Source: Perkinsus olseni (taxonomy: Eukaryota; Perkinsozoa; Perkinsida). Taken from it: a stretch of 46,849 bases of DNA. The stretch covers positions 1-46,849 of the forward strand of contig JABANN010000256.1 in assembly GCA_013115125.1 (NCBI GenBank). Reading direction: 5' to 3'. The notes below the pieces were generated by a model. The model did not search any database and was not told where the DNA came from. It was given only the letters and a program-made list of their open reading frames with translations. Position 1 is the first letter of the stretch; every line of letters starts with the position of its first letter. This document shows positions 23,601 through 32,913 of this stretch, piece after piece. A program made the position numbers and the translations under genes.

Positions 23601-25021
23601 TCCCACCACTCCACTAGCTCGGCCCCAACCCACACCTCGTGGCAGCTCTGGGCGGCACCACTGACCTGTGGGCTGCCATCAGCCAGACGACGGGCTGTGA
23701 CCATCCCCAGACTCCTTAGAAGTATTCTGAGTTGAGACGAACGGTTTTTGGGTGAGTTACTCAACTCGCGGTACCGACTTGCAATGAGGGTCCGCTTTAG
23801 CGGCCAGGCATACAACACCGAGTGCCGTGGAGAGGCACTTCCTATGCGTCTCCTTTTCAATGAGGTTGCTCAGGCTGGCGCCGATCTCCTCAGTGATGCT
23901 CCTCCCACAGACACGTTCATTAACAAGGGCGGACTTGAGGCTAGTGAGAGCTTCCATGCGGACGCTCCATTGCCTGCTGAGGAGCTGCTCTGCCACTATG
24001 TACGAAGGAGAACCTAGTCGGTGTAATGGCCATCAGCTGGCCGCTAGGAAACCTCACCTAGCACGTCGCCGATAGGCCTCTTCGATACGGGCACTGGAGG
24101 AGGTTGCTCGTCGGTACTGAGAGGCTTGCTTCTCCTCCTCTCATCAGGGCTTCGTCCTGCCTTACGGGATACAGTCTGACTTGCGTTAGACTTCAAACCA
24201 TCGGCAACAACTACTGGTATATCAAACCGGACACCACCGCCAGGTAGATCCTCGTTGAAGCCATCGATCCGTGCGATAGGAGGGATAGCGGGCTCGTAGC
24301 TTCCGCAGTAATTAAGGTGGGCTCTCATAGATTCGCCACCGTAACCACAGAGGCATCGGGCGAGCTTCTCTCCAACTCGTTGAAGCTGTGGACATCCGAG
24401 GAGATCCTCCCGGCACCACAAGAGGATCGGCCCGAGAACCCTCTCCGGGTACTTTAAAGTGCACGGACTGAAGTTGACCATGAGGGAGACCAAGGCGTCC
24501 ACACCCCGCTCGATGAAGAGCCGGCACCAAGATGAACTCGGTTTGTCTACTTCGACCATGACTAAAGCTAATACCGCAAGGGGGCCGTCCAGGCCTTTCT
24601 TCATCGCCACAGTATGGAGGATGCGAGTGACAGTTGACCCACACTTTACATCAGATAGGTAGGCGCGGATGATTCGCGGTAGAATGATATCGTATGCCGT
24701 AGTCTCCAGCCAAGCATCCCCTTCAAACAGAGCCAGTATAGTAGTCATGATGCATTGCTTCACTTGAAGCACCGCATCCACGAGAAAGCCGTCACAGAGA
24801 GCAAGGCGGGTCAATAAGGCGTGATTGTGTTGAGGGTCTACCGGACTGAGGTTATCAGCTAGCCAAGTGTACGCCTCTTTGCGGTCATTAACAGTCTTCT
24901 TTTGCAAAGATGTGATGATATTATCTGGAATTGTGGCCTCCATAGCGGCTTCGGGGGCCCTTTGGGGAATGCAAAGCGCTATGGCGGAGCGGAGCGTCTC
25001 TGCTGGAGGTGACGGAGGCAT
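20658..25021 (-). CDS. TOG-domain microtubule polymerase, XMAP215/ch-TOG/MOR1 family
   Basis: Multi-exon gene for an all-helical HEAT/TOG array protein. These bind tubulin and speed microtubule growth at plus ends and spindle poles. The first exon (25021 to about 24044) encodes a TOG-like domain starting DRKEAYTWLADNL, then a basic Ser/Pro linker. A second unit has QWSVRMEALTSLKSAL (about 23.95 kb). A third helical unit lies at 22.73-23.34 kb. At 22.4-22.7 kb MFDDVTAEERNAAVQSW .. FIDLLAHWMIV fits TOG5 of XMAP215 (MFHSDFQHHNKALAVM ..), and the 20.66-21.52 kb exon resembles the conserved C-terminal region. Start: the ATG at 25021, though an internal ATG 26 codons on is possible. Stop at 20658-20660. 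The locus is only 4.4 kb, so the protein is probably shorter than the roughly 2000-residue animal forms. Family likely; exact TOG count unknown. Confidence 0.65.
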
Positions 25022-25374
25022 TCAGTGAGCAGGCGAAGCAAGCGGCCGACTGTATCGTGGATCTAGTTCATAATTTTGCCAAGGGCCAGACCGATGGTGT
25101 GTGTCAGTATTGTTGGATAGACCTCAGCACGGCATTCTCCCCCCTGTCAGCCGAAGTTGCTTTCTACTCATCAGCATTATGCTAGGCTGCTCTGAATCGA
25201 TGATGGCGTCCGTTCTGATGTGAAGTTTAAGAAACGCAAAACGAAGCTCATCTCAGAGAGGCTCACTGTCTGACTGCCAGTCCGTAAATGAAGAAATCAT
25301 TTCTCGTGATTGGCTATGGAGCTGAGTCAGCAAAAACGAGGGACAAAATCTTCGAGAGGAGAAATTAAGCTCAC

Positions 25375-25560
25375 CTAAGGGCAATACCAGCCGTCATCAT
25401 AATCGCAAGTCCATAGGCACCCAAGGCAGACGAAAGCTGTAAGCGGATTCATCGGCCGCCGCGGGGACCTGAGTAACTTATCTTCCGTCACCCCGTTGAC
25501 AATGGGGATGGTTCCGGTGAGGGTAAGGATGACGTAGAGGAGATAGCAAATGTACTTCAT
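25375..25560 (-). CDS. Small secreted cysteine-rich peptide (family member)
   Basis: 61 residues: signal peptide MKYICYLLYVILTLTGTIPI with VNG cleavage motif, then KLLRSPRRP (basic Leu-Arg motif), then a reduced core C-x2-C-x3-C-x7-C ending CP-stop. It has four core cysteines, where relatives have five or six, and lacks the terminal C-x-C pair. The TAG stop (25375-25377) is followed immediately by GTGAGC, a 5' splice site at the place where other members splice, so an intron probably starts in the 3' untranslated part. The signal peptide is close to that of the gene at 1270 (ILTLTGT versus IFTLTGT). Confidence 0.7.
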   Translation of the reverse strand: MKYICYLLYVILTLTGTIPIVNGVTEDKLLRSPRRPMNPLTAFVCLGCLWTCDYDDGWYCP

Positions 25561-26796
25561 GAGTAAAGAAAGTGTGGGGACGAAGCCTCATTGTTGGGGG
25601 TACGCCGCCTTGGACAGTTATGCGGACTCGATTACGGCGTCACTGTTGCGTTACTGGAAGCCGTTCGTACCGGGATGTTGCGCACTTCGTGTGTATGCGT
25701 GCTTTACCAGATTTGAAGCTAATCGGCACGGCTGGTGTAGTTGGCCGTAGTCTCAGATCTTAGCGCCCTCTATAGTTACCCCTCTCTCTAACTACTCAAC
25801 TGTGTTAACTGAATCTGAGCACTACACCTTACCAACATCTAGTTCGACAAAGGAACCATCAAGCTCGCTGGTGCGAGCGGCGGTGTATCCCAACAGTATG
25901 TATCACAACTCGTACAGTTTAAATTCGGGCAGCGATCAACTCGGACATCTTCTTCTTGGGCAATTCTCAGCTCAGTCACCATAATTCGGACAGCGTCAGC
26001 TCGGTCACTTTTAGGCTAGTTTTCTCAGACACTTTCAAACTCGTACAATGTAACTGAAAACTTTTATACACTTCAAACTCATACAGTTTAAACTCAGGCA
26101 GTTTAGACTCATCCACCCGATTTTACGGGTGTTGTTCGCAAACCGTTCGCGAAACAATAACCAACGAAATCGCAAACGCCCGTCCGATCGATCCTCTGTC
26201 ATGCCTATCCGCTGGATCGATCCCACGACCTTCCGACCTGCAGGCGAAGTGAGATTATCCATCGGCTATTGGCCTGCCATTTCCCTTCCACGTCCCCGAT
26301 GACTAGCCGTACTGCCTTCGCGGAGCATTGAGTTGAGCGGACCAGTCATCTGCTGACTGCGACATCGCCGTGCTGAGCTTCTACGGTCTTGAGCTTACCC
26401 CGCCCTGCTCCCAAGCGTCGCAGTGAGCTTCCACAATGACAGAATCCATCCAGCGCCCGCATGGAAGCTTCTCAGCATTGACCTTATCGGGTCAGGATCC
26501 CCCCGGTCTTCACTCAGCGTGGCATGGCAAACACAACCCCGAGTTGACCTCGTCAACTCGCCAGGCGGAGGGAAATCCGAATGGAACTCCACTGATGAGT
26601 CGGAAAGTACCAAAAGTTAAGGATGTTCCATCAGCTGGTCGAATGTTACGGAATACTCGACGACCCTCTGTAGGCTAGCGACAGGCCGAACTAAGGTTAC
26701 GCTCACATGCCTCGCTCCGTGCATCTGCGTAAGACGCTACTGTATATCGCACCTGATTTAATGGAGTCTATTATTATACGCACCATTCTTGCTTAC
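25561..26796. other. Intergenic, with degenerate short direct repeats
   Basis: No gene recognised. At about 25910-26100 related words recur: AACTCGTACAGTTTAAA, AACTCGTACAATGTAAC and AACTCATACAGTTTAAA, with GGGCAG or AGGCAG after two of them and scattered CTCGG[T/A]CA words. This looks like an old, decayed tandem array. The overlapping open frames near 26.4-26.6 kb on both strands carry no recognisable domain. Confidence 0.4.
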
Positions 26797-26976
26797 CTAT
26801 TCGCAGACACACGAGTATCCGTAGATGCCAGCGTTTACACAGTGGCAATAATGTGGTGGCTTGCACTTGGTGCAATCACTGTATGACAATTTTCTCACCG
26901 GTCTGTCCACTATCTCACCCAGAAGCATCGCAGCAATGGCAGGAATGATGCAGACTAGGAAGAATAGGTATTTCAT
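26797..26976 (-). CDS. Small secreted cysteine-rich peptide (family member)
   Basis: 59 residues: MKYLFFLVCIIPAIAAML leader, a PVRKL motif, then C-x2-C-x5-C-x-C-x9-C-x-C and stop TAG (26797-26799). The cleavage motif is less clear than in relatives. GTAAGCAAG follows the stop directly, exactly as at the 28.5 kb gene, so a 3'-untranslated intron is likely. The core has more His and Tyr around the cysteines (HYCHC). It was too short for a 60-codon cut-off and is recognised by its motifs and place in the cluster. Confidence 0.65.
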   Translation of the reverse strand: MKYLFFLVCIIPAIAAMLLGEIVDRPVRKLSYSDCTKCKPPHYCHCVNAGIYGYSCVCE

Positions 26977-28464
26977 GGGAAGGCTTGCTAAAGCTAAGGA
27001 TTATCTACAATGATGTCCCCGGAAAGCGGGTCTAAGGCCGGAAAACCTCCTCAATAGACGAATATCGTCTCGAGGAACTCTGGCGAGAGGCTCTCAAGCT
27101 CAAGTCCGGATGCTTCCTCATCTTCATCTTTTCGTCGGCCGTAGCGGGTGGGAGGCCGCCTCGCTGATGTTACGTGGATGAACAGACGACTACCACACTA
27201 CTCTTGCCCAATGACCTCTAACTCCACGGCCCGGATACGCGCGTTCCTAGCTCAGCTCGCTGCGTGCGCGTGCCGCGGCGTACTCGTCGCCATATTCACG
27301 TGTATCACACTTGCTGCGGCGAGGAGCCGCTGCATATTGGTAGAACCCGTAGTGGCACCAATGGCTCGAATGTGATCATCATGTACACTGTACACATGAC
27401 TGCTGTGTGAGAATTGCGCTCTAAGTTCACCGGTATTCTTATTGCACGTGTGTACATCGTTAGCTATGTTTGCGTGTATCACAAGCTTCCTTCCCTCCCA
27501 TTGTGTTCAACGTATGGCTACAACAATCTATGCTCACGGTCGCACGCAGGCGATCACGAAGATATTCTGAAGCAGTCGCAGGCCCATGACCGTCGAATCG
27601 GCGGCAAACCGCGCTGCTGCCAAAACTGTTTTGGCAAAACAGTGACCCCTAAAGTTTTCTGCTAAACTCCTCGACTACTGTAGATTCCATCAGGGGCGGT
27701 TAGACTACGCGCGCTACAGCATGGGGTGCTTCAATCACGCCCAAACATTGTCACCTCGTTGCTCACTGAGCAATGCCCAGCTATGAAAGTTTCATAATGA
27801 AACTTTCATAATGAAAGGCATGCTAGACGGAGCCTCAATTCGAATGTTCAACGCTTGAGCTTCAACCTGCGAACTGTAGGATATCGAGGGCTCTCTTCAC
27901 GTAGGCTGATGATTGTGAGTTTTTCCGTACTCGTTGGTGACTTCGTTGAACTCTACTGCATCGGCCTTCCATGAAACTGAATTGCCTTGGGGTTTTACTT
28001 GTTCGGCCTGGGCTTCGTCGAATTGCTTTGCAGGTGAGAGCCTGTGACCCGTACCGTTCTCGAAGCACCATCATGGTTCTAGTCTTCACGTCCCTCAGAA
28101 GTTTAATACGAGCGCGACAGAAGTTTCCGAGAAGCGCTGTCGTTCGGATACTGTGTGCTGTGCTGTTCAAAAAAACAAGGCCTCGTCACAACATCACCCG
28201 TGACATGACTAATGCAAGACGGAATGCAATAATGAGGTGGAGACCGAGCTCATATACTATTGTAGATACTCGTCCGTAACGAGTGTAGTGAGCAGAAAAG
28301 ATGGATGACGAGTCACTGCTCAATTGCCATCCTTATAAAAAAGATGTGACCCTGTTATATTGGTTAATAGGTCATAGTGTGGTTACATTCCAGCTAGGGA
28401 CTCCGCTCCTGTCACCTGAGACGAATCACATCCGACAGGGTGGGCAACAGAGGCCCTTGCTTAC
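26977..28464. other. Intergenic, with hairpins and a block conserved downstream of peptide genes
   Basis: No gene recognised. It holds a 9-1-9 palindrome at 27625-27643 and a 14-1-14 palindrome at 27782-27810. At about 28198-28250 there is a block (GTGACATGAC .. GGAGACCGAGCTCA) that matches blocks downstream of the peptide genes at 16.8 and 18.8 kb, in the same relative place, so it is probably a 3' element of the 28.5 kb gene. Confidence 0.45.
27782..27810. repeat. Palindrome with 14-bp arms and one-base spacer
   Basis: TATGAAAGTTTCAT, one A, then ATGAAACTTTCATA. A perfect 29-bp odd-length palindrome, of the same design as the larger one at 18449-18515. It is followed by a further partial repeat of the arm (AATGAAAGG). 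A similar 9-1-9 palindrome (ACTGTTTTG / CAAAACAGT) lies 140 bp upstream. Confidence 0.85.
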
Positions 28465-28626
28465 CTACGGACAGTTGCATCTGAGACCTTCACAATGACA
28501 GTTTGTGATGCAACCGAGGCACACCAGAGGTCCTAGGTTTGAGCCTCCGTCGGGTGCTGCGTCAACGATGGGGGTAGTACTGGCGAAGGTGAGGATGGCG
28601 CAGGCAAGGCAGACGAGGTAATTCAT
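28465..28626 (-). CDS. Small secreted cysteine-rich peptide (family member)
   Basis: 53 residues: MNYLVCLACAILTFASTTPI leader ending VDAA, a short Gly-rich spacer without the basic Leu-Arg motif, then LVC-x2-C-x3-C-x-C-x4-C-x-CP-stop. The stop TAG (28465-28467) is followed at once by GTAAGCAAG, a strong 5' splice site. The leader is very like that of the gene at 1270 (CLACIIFT versus CLACAILT). It is shorter than a 60-codon cut-off; identified from the start motif and cysteine pattern. Confidence 0.7.
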   Translation of the reverse strand: MNYLVCLACAILTFASTTPIVDAAPDGGSNLGPLVCLGCITNCHCEGLRCNCP

Positions 28627-29259
28627 AGTAAAAAGGGAGGTTGAGGCAGAGGCTGATACCTCAATTGAGTGAGGTCAGTTGAGAACGGAGATACCAAAGT
28701 TTGGTCACCAAACTCACACAAAAGGAGCGAAATCCGTAACGGAACGTTAAAAGTATCGTCGAGCAGGTGGCTGGTAGTAGCCGGGAGATACTGTGACGCC
28801 CGTAGTGTTCTACGTGGCACGTAGACTTGCACGTGCGAAGAGCATCGCACCTCACTGTGCTATACGGTATGAGCGATGAACGTGACGAGCAAACAATCCC
28901 GCTAGGGAAGCGCATAGGGTTCAGCGGGAACCACTGGGGAGATCTGCAAGACTTGACTACTTGAGTCACCGCCAGAACGTTTGTTATAGTGCCGTTCTAT
29001 TCGTCCGAGTGCTTACCTGTATGCAGGCACAACCTGCGACGCGAGGAGGACCAGTTGTGGGTCTCGGACACTCAGACACATGACTGAAGGCTCCCGCGGC
29101 CCCAGGCTAGAGTGGCTGACCGCTCTCGCAAGGCCCTGGGCCGGTTCCTAGTGAGAGGTTATTATGTAGGCGACGTGTCGGCAGCTGCCTGCCGCGTGAA
29201 ATACTACGACATTGTCTATGGCGAACGTTGAATCTTGTATCCTCTGCACCATTTCCCGT

Positions 29260-29715
29260 GCAAGTTTGGCAAGTGGACTGGCGAGTTTGACACGAGACGA
29301 AGATGGTAACANNNNNNNNNNNNNNNNNNNNNNNNNNNNNNNNNNNNNNNNNNNNNNNNNNNNNNNNNNNNNNNNNNNNNNNNNNNNNNNNNNNNNNNNN
29401 NNNNNNNNNCACCAAGAATGTCAATGTGAATTCCAAGTTTGACTAAGGTAAAAATATCCCATGCAAGAAGGACAGTATGGCAAGCAAGTTTGACAACACA
29501 CGGGCAAGATTGGCAGGCGCCCATCTGTACCACACCGTCTGTCTTAAAGTCACAACGGTCTAAGTCACACTCTCAGTCAAGATGGCAACACCAAGAATGT
29601 CAATGTGAATTCCAAGTTTGACTAAGGTAAAAATATCCCATGCAAGAAGGACAGTATGGCAACCAAGTTTGACGGTATACGGGCGAGATTGACGGATGCC
29701 CATCCAAGTAACTTG
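29260..29715. repeat. Tandem satellite of about 179 bp with CAAGTTTGAC sub-motif
   Basis: CACCAAGAATGTCAATGTG begins at 29410 and again at 29589 (period 179 bp). The first about 80 bp are almost identical, then the copies diverge. The part before the gap ends GATGGTAACA, matching GATGGCAACA before the second copy, so the array continues through the unread bases. Within units the word CAAGTTTGAC or GAGTTTGAC recurs at irregular spacing. Frames open on the minus strand repeat VKL-x-CHTVLLAWDIFTLV, but a period of 179 is not a multiple of three, so coding is unlikely. Confidence 0.75.
29312..29409. other. Assembly gap (98 N)
   Basis: Unread bases inside the satellite. The true size is probably set by repeat copy number and unknown. 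Confidence 0.95.
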
Positions 29716-30615
29716 GACCAAGTTCGACATCGCGTCGATGGAGGCCTGGATTCCAATAAAAGAGCTCATTCGTCTTGGAAAGGCACACTTATCAACTGAC
29801 TCACACACGAAAGAGAAAAATGGTCTTCACCGTGAATCTCGGGCTTACGGACATCTCTTGAAGAAACGCTTTTCGGTGGACAAAGGCGGAACACGCTTTA
29901 CTGGCACATAAGCGATACACCCCACCAAGAAGAGATAGACTATGCTCCTTCTCGGCCTTGTCGAACTTCGATAGTTGGGTGTGAAACTTGACGGTCACGG
30001 TTGATGGAGATGTCCCCGCCTTCTCGCAGAAAGAGACTGCAAAGAGTCTAGAGTCTTACATCCTCGCAGGTAGACCGGATGCGGGATGTTCCAGCGAAAT
30101 TATTTCTCTGTGCCTGACGAGTAGCCGGCCCATGCACCGCCCAGGTATCAACATTACTTCACACACGATTGCTCGAAAGTGTTTCATCGCTAGAGTACTG
30201 TAGAGTACACTCAACTTTTCGTATTCTCATATTTTTACTCTTTCCTCTTCGCACGTTTCTATATGGATCCTGTTTGGTTGTTATCGCACCCACCGGCGGT
30301 AATTGGTGGAGTCTGGACCACTCGGTCTCGCCAGTTGGGGGCTGATGACGCTCCGATGCGCCTTCCTGGATCCCGATCGGACGTGACTCATCCCGAGGCG
30401 ATTCAGCGGTGGAGTGGTACGGCCAGCTGACTCGAGTAATGCAAAATAGAAGATGAGTTAGGTGCCCCTTCGAGCTGGCCTTATATTGATCAGCGCCAGC
30501 AGGGCTTTCCACCTAGATAGCCTTTGCTAGCAGGGCCCTTCAAGGGGTCCTCTGGAGCAGTCCGCCTCTCAATTCACCAAATCCAATACCATAAATTGCA
30601 CAACACAGGAAACTA

Positions 30616-32777
30616 TCAATAAACCTCAGCGTGGTACCGACCTTCCTTCCGCATTCTCGTCAAGATCTTCTGCCAGTCACCGCCATGACTTGAGCAAATG
30701 TCCGCGAGGGCTTCGTGGACTCCTGACTCCATCGCCTGACGATACAGACGTCAACAGGATCTCGGGAATGAGTCGAATTCACTTGACGCACGGATATTAA
30801 GTTCGGAAAATTATTTCGCCGCGCCGACTTTTACATCGAAATCAGCAACATCACAAATCCCTCAACAGCCTTCCTCGAAGGCCTCACGTTAAGTCTCACA
30901 ACACAATGCGTGCGAGCTTCTTCCACCATAGCAGGACACCCTGCGATGTACATTCAGAGTCATTTCGATTTATCCAACTACAACGCCACGACAGAGGTCC
31001 AGGATCCTCCGTACAACCCCTGAGTAAATAGGGACGGACGAACACGAAGATCTGCTCGTTAACCGCGAGACGGCCACTGAGCGCCAATTACCTTCAGCCC
31101 GCACATGTAGAGATGAAATTTCGGGTCCTGCAGCCATGACCAGATGTCATCCCCACACTGCCGCATCTTGTTTTGGATATACCTACGCATTATTAGCCTA
31201 AAATGTATGGCCGCAAACCATCATCCGCAACACCCGGGTTCCATTCCCAGCACCATCAAAGATGCCCCATGCGACGACGATCTCTCGCTCCACCACTACA
31301 TCTTCCTCCCCTCCCCGTCCTTGTCCTCCCGCGAAAGGGCATAGTCTATCCGGAGACGTTCCGGGTCAGACGTAACATAATCAGCCAGCTCCTCTGGATA
31401 CAAAATCGCAGAATTATCCGCAACGCCTGAGTGGTTCGCCACGTCAAGAATAAGGAGCCTTCAAGACACAGCCGTACCGAGTATCAACCAAAACTTCCCT
31501 TTATGCTGGCCTTTCGTACGTCCAGAGAACTCCGAGGAAAGGAAGCCGCGGAAGGGCGCTATACCTGATCCAACGCGGACCGAGAAGCGTGAGCTGTACG
31601 GCACGCGACGACAGGCTATTTCGAATCCTACCTGTCCCCGTAGCCAACATAAGGACCTTGGATTCCGGGTCCTCAGGCAGGAGCAGGTCCTTTCCTGTTG
31701 GGCCTGCCTAGTAATAATACAGAACCATCCCGCACGATAATGATGAGCCCCACCACTACCTGTTACAGCAACCTTATCCCCCGGCTCCAAGTCACATAGG
31801 TGATTCGATCCAACCCCACGATAGACCTGATCAGAATATGTCGCGCGCCACGAAATTCTCCGCCCACCTTATGTCCAGCATGTGGGCCGCTGACCTCCAC
31901 TTCCCCATGCTCCTTATCGACTTCCACTAACCGCTTCACACAAAGGGAGACTGTGGTGCCATCAGCGAGGTCACCTTGCCCAGCGGAGGCTATAGAATAC
32001 CTGTTGGTGTAGACAGCTTCGACTGCGGTGCTGCAGCAAGCCTTACACCTTAGTTTTCGAGCCAGGAGGGATGATACCGATGGACTGACCCTCAAGGTAC
32101 TCCAAGGCCCCACCAGTGTCTAGGACGATGTGTCGGACCTGAAGCAAGCCCCGGTCACCTCGCCGCTTCTACTCAGCCGATCGTACGTCAGCCTCGGGCT
32201 TCGGTTCTCGAGTAGCGGGAGCGTTGGAAAGACAGACAGCCTCCAGCGGCTTCTTTAATTTATGCTTATTTACCTACCACAACCACTCGGAAGGGCATCC
32301 ACGATCGAGATGCTACCTGCACGCTCCGACCTCTGGAGGTCAGCGTCTTCGGTCTCCTAGCCTGTCGTGTAACGCCACGCCTCTTTCCCAGCATCAACAG
32401 CCCGGCCACGACCATCGCCACGGGAATGAAGGACGACACTGATGGCGCCCACGACCCATAGGCTCCCTGGGAGTGACCAGTAGCAGTCTATCTAGGTACG
32501 ACGGTACTACTGAGTGCTCAGCATAGGATGCTACCACAGCTGGTGTAAAGGTCGAAGATCCTCGCAACGACACTTGGCCGGCCACAGGAGGGCTGACGAA
32601 CCGAACGTCCTCTGAACGTAGCAACGTCCCCTTCCAGCCCGCCTTGAAGGCCACCTCCTTACCGCCCTCATTCCTATAGGTAAGGAACAAGCAGACGCCG
32701 AGCAGGACCAGGAGCAGCAGGCCCCGACCTCCACGGCGGCTTCGCTGCTTCGACTGCCCGGTCCAAAGAGACCTCAT
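30616..32777 (-). CDS. FNR: Plant-type ferredoxin-NADP+ reductase with plastid-targeting leader
   Basis: FAD enzyme that passes electrons between NADPH and ferredoxin in the plastid. I could join 11 exons in frame: 32511-32777, 32317-32466, 32187-32273, 32047-32138, 31895-32000, 31760-31826, 31632-31703, 31478-31564, 31300-31426, 31092-31182 and 30616-30735, about 421 residues. Family motifs appear in order: EGQSIGIIPPG, VYSIAS (FAD; Lys replaces the usual Arg of RxYS), TVSLCVKRL, LCDLEPGDKVAVTGP, LATGTGIAPFRGFL (NADP), ALSRE, MYIQNKM, YMCGLK and the C-terminal HAEVY with final Tyr. The leader has a hydrophobic segment at ~19-34, a spacer with FVSPP, a second hydrophobic segment at ~102-116 (FIPVAMVVAGLLML) and a basic part; this order resembles class I leaders of dinoflagellate and Perkinsus plastid proteins. 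Exon 5 could instead start at 32030 (16-nt intron). Very sure of family. Confidence 0.9.
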
Positions 32778-32802
32778 AGTGAAGAAGTTGAAAGCAAACC
32801 GA

Positions 32803-32913
32803 GTGTTCAATAAATCTCTCCTGAGTTTCAAAAACGCTCCCAGGATCGTCTTTTACACGTTAAATTCAATCCTGGGAGCGTTCCTCAAATTCAGGAGAGG
32901 TCTATTGAACACC
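32803..32913. repeat. Long imperfect hairpin just upstream of FNR start
   Basis: About 44-bp arms (32803-32846 and about 32870-32913) pair with only a few mismatches around a loop of about 23 bp. Arms share GTGTTCAATA, CTCTCCTGA and AACGCTCCCAGGAT. It begins 26 bp upstream of the FNR ATG, so it lies in the 5' untranslated part or core promoter, inside the 0.8-kb space between the divergent FNR and GAT-like genes. It may be a small fold-back transposon or a structured leader. Confidence 0.85.

Larger units (their letters stand above)
28627..30615. other. Gene-poor stretch with satellite and assembly gap
   Basis: Apart from the tandem repeat at 29.26-29.72 kb I find only unassigned open frames, such as a 117-codon minus-strand frame at 30159-30512. 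The last part next to 30616 is probably the 3' untranslated region of FNR. Confidence 0.4.

Noticed and set aside
29216-29808. Repeated minus-strand frames (VKL-x-CHTVLLAWDIF ..) in the satellite as a gene
   Set aside because: The repeat period is 179 bp, so frame is not kept between units, and there is no start context or domain.
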